Origin: JBGOTP01 sp041476545
GTDB lineage: Bacteria > Acidobacteriota > Vicinamibacteria > Vicinamibacterales > CAVVIG01
Reading direction: 5' to 3'
NCBI GenBank assembly: GCA_041476545.1
Contig: JBGOTP010000111.1
Location: 1-13,668 of the forward strand
Length of the DNA: 13,668 nt
A program made the translations under genes and the position numbers. The notes beneath the pieces were generated by a model that worked only from the letters and a program-made list of their open reading frames with translations, was not told the DNA's origin and did not search any database. Position 1 is the stretch's first letter. Each line of letters opens with the position of its first letter. Below are positions 12,241 through 13,668 of the stretch, piece after piece.

Positions 12241-13668
12241 CTACTTTCCGTCTACCGAGAACACCAGCAGGATGTTGCCGCGCATGCCACCCCACTGACC
12301 ATAGCCGGACGTCGTGGCGACGACGCCGTTTGCGATCGCGGGGCCGCCCACGTCAATCGACCCGCCCTGTGCGCGCATGCCGTTGACCGTTATGAACTCG
12401 CGCGCGGTGTCGAAGTCCCAGAGCACGTGGCCATCAGTCGGGGCATAGGCGCGGAAGTGACCGTCCACTGATCCCGAGAAGATTGCGCCTGGCATCGCTG
12501 CACTCGGCGCCGACAGCGCCGGACTGCAAGACGGTTTCACGCCGCACGCGCTCGGGTGAGACGACCAGACCTGCGCGCCGTCTGTCAGACGGATCGCGTA
12601 AAGGCCGCCACCTTGTTCCCCGTTCAGGCCGCCGCGGCCGAGGTTGACCGGATCCTTGAACGTGATGTCGGACACCGGCACGTACATGTTGCGGGCATCA
12701 GCAGCGGATCCCCACTCGATCCCGCCAAGCATGCCGCCCTTCCCGACGGACACGCTCCAGAGCTTCTTGCCCTTGTCATCGGGATCAAACGCGTGCACCT
12801 TGCCCGACTTCTGACCGGCCACGAGCGCGCGCTTCCCGTTGCCGAGCGAGACGAGAATCGCCGACTGGCCGAAGTCGTGATCCGGGCCGGCCTTCTCGGG
12901 ACAGTTCGTTTGATCCACGCTTCCGCACGCCATGTTGTAGGCGTCCCCGGCCGTCACCTGGTTGAACCACTTGATCGCGCCGGTCGTGAGATCGAGTGCC
13001 ATCACCGAATCCGACGTGGCCGCTGCGGGAGCGCTGTACGCGTCGCCGGTTGCGATGTACAGCGAGTTGGTCGCCGGGTCGAGCGTCGGCGCGGACCAGA
13101 CGCCCGCGCCGGAAGGACCAAAGAGTTGGATGCCATTCTTGTTCTTGCCCTGCGGTGTCGCCGCCTCCGGAATCGTAAAGGTTTGCCAGACGAGATCGCC
13201 CGTCGCGGCCTCGAGGGCGACGACGCTGCCGCGGAACGTGCAGCACCCGTACGCGGCTTGTGCGCCGGTGGCCTCTTCGGTCGAAGACACGGGGATGTAA
13301 ATGCGACCGTTGTCAGCAACGATGGACCCGGTGACGCGCGCGGCGCGATGCTCGTCGACCTTCTTCTTCCACCGCAGTTGGCCGGTCGTCGCGTCCACGC
13401 TGTACACGGTGGCGCGGAGATCCCCGAAATACGCGGTCGCGCGACCGCCCGCTTGCATCACTGTGACGGCCGCTCGCACGCCGGCGTCGGCCTTGAACAT
13501 CCAGTGCTGGCAGCCGTCCTTCAGGCCGAGCGAAAAGATGCGTCCCGAGGCGCTGCCGACGAAAAGGCGATCGCCGACAATCGTCGGGTTGGCGGCGGCG
13601 GCGTTCTCGCCCTCGAATCCGAATGCCCATCTCAGCTTCAGGTTCGGGACCTGTGCCGCCGTGATGCC
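12241..13668 (-). CDS. PQQ-type beta-propeller dehydrogenase, polyvinyl-alcohol-dehydrogenase-like (partial)
   Basis: The minus-strand frame is open from the window edge at 13668 to TAG 12241, giving 475 C-terminal residues; the internal ATG at 13500 is not the start, because homologous sequence (LKLRWAFGFEGENAAAANPT, IVGDRLFVGSASGRIFSL) precedes it. The repeated blades, each with a Trp-containing strand (LVWQTFTI, IKWFNQVT, KLWSVSVG, QVWSSHPS, VLWDFDTA), form the quinoprotein propeller. Adjacent cysteines in AYGCCTFRGSVVALEAATG match those of PVADH-like enzymes, as do WNMACG-like YNMACGS, GQKSGKVHAFDPD and GGIEWGSAADARN. Such enzymes oxidise alcohols in the periplasm and pass electrons to cytochrome c. 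A fused cytochrome domain and signal peptide are expected outside the window. Substrate unproven. Confidence 0.88.
   Translation of the reverse strand, partial: GITAAQVPNLKLRWAFGFEGENAAAANPTIVGDRLFVGSASGRIFSLGLKDGCQHWMFKADAGVRAAVTVMQAGGRATAYFGDLRATVYSVDATTGQLRWKKKVDEHRAARVTGSIVADNGRIYIPVSSTEEATGAQAAYGCCTFRGSVVALEAATGDLVWQTFTIPEAATPQGKNKNGIQLFGPSGAGVWSAPTLDPATNSLYIATGDAYSAPAAATSDSVMALDLTTGAIKWFNQVTAGDAYNMACGSVDQTNCPEKAGPDHDFGQSAILVSLGNGKRALVAGQKSGKVHAFDPDDKGKKLWSVSVGKGGMLGGIEWGSAADARNMYVPVSDITFKDPVNLGRGGLNGEQGGGLYAIRLTDGAQVWSSHPSACGVKPSCSPALSAPSAAMPGAIFSGSVDGHFRAYAPTDGHVLWDFDTAREFITVNGMRAQGGSIDVGGPAIANGVVATTSGYGQWGGMRGNILLVFSVDGK

Overview
The window is GC-rich bacterial chromosome. Its mix of exported hydrolases (an M28B-type carboxypeptidase, an exported amidohydrolase, a CAP-domain protein), small exported beta-proteins and a PQQ-type dehydrogenase suggests a soil or sediment Acidobacteriota, perhaps Vicinamibacteria. 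That placement is an inference from gene style, as there is no rRNA here to prove it.

Layout. At the left edge is the C-terminal end of a family-2 glycosyltransferase (+). It converges on a block of four minus-strand genes, which read in transcription order: a DUF4440/NTF2-like protein (5167-4781), an exported amidohydrolase (4764-3400), an exported CAP-domain protein (3333-2566) and a large exported M28 peptidase (2510-282). Ribosome binding sites fix the starts of three of them and shorten three long open frames. Divergent from this block are two small exported proteins on the plus strand, a lipocalin-like barrel (5304-5678) and a VOC/glyoxalase-fold protein (5724-6188). A 215-bp gap follows, then a tandem-cupin gene (6404-7333). 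Its well-supported start is followed after 11 codons by an in-frame TGA inside the signal sequence.

Between 7334 and 7915 lies a gene-poor scar. It holds two imperfect palindromes, the 3' half of a tRNA-Asn gene (minus strand, GTT anticodon, CCA end present, no acceptor 5' strand or D arm) and a 42-codon basic ORF that ends inside the tRNA anticodon loop. This looks like one end of an old integration site. Next come a divergent pair, a MarR-family regulator (-) and a full-length LonA protease (+). Their promoters appear to share a -35 region and to put both transcription starts at or within about a base of the ATG. On the right side are an F420-dependent-NADP-reductase-like protein (-), a 5'-truncated remnant of 3-methyladenine DNA glycosylase I (-), about 240 bp with nothing recognisable, and the C-terminal 475 residues of a polyvinyl-alcohol-dehydrogenase-like PQQ beta-propeller (-), which runs off the right edge.

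How the genes fit together. The minus-strand block and the exported small proteins are consistent with periplasmic or extracellular peptide and metabolite scavenging, but no single pathway is evident. Regulation can be read best at marR-lon. I see no CRISPR array, no intact insertion sequence and no convincing new multi-gene system. The points most worth a second look are the TGA-interrupted cupin, the half tRNA-Asn, the decayed tag gene and the marR-lon promoter overlap.
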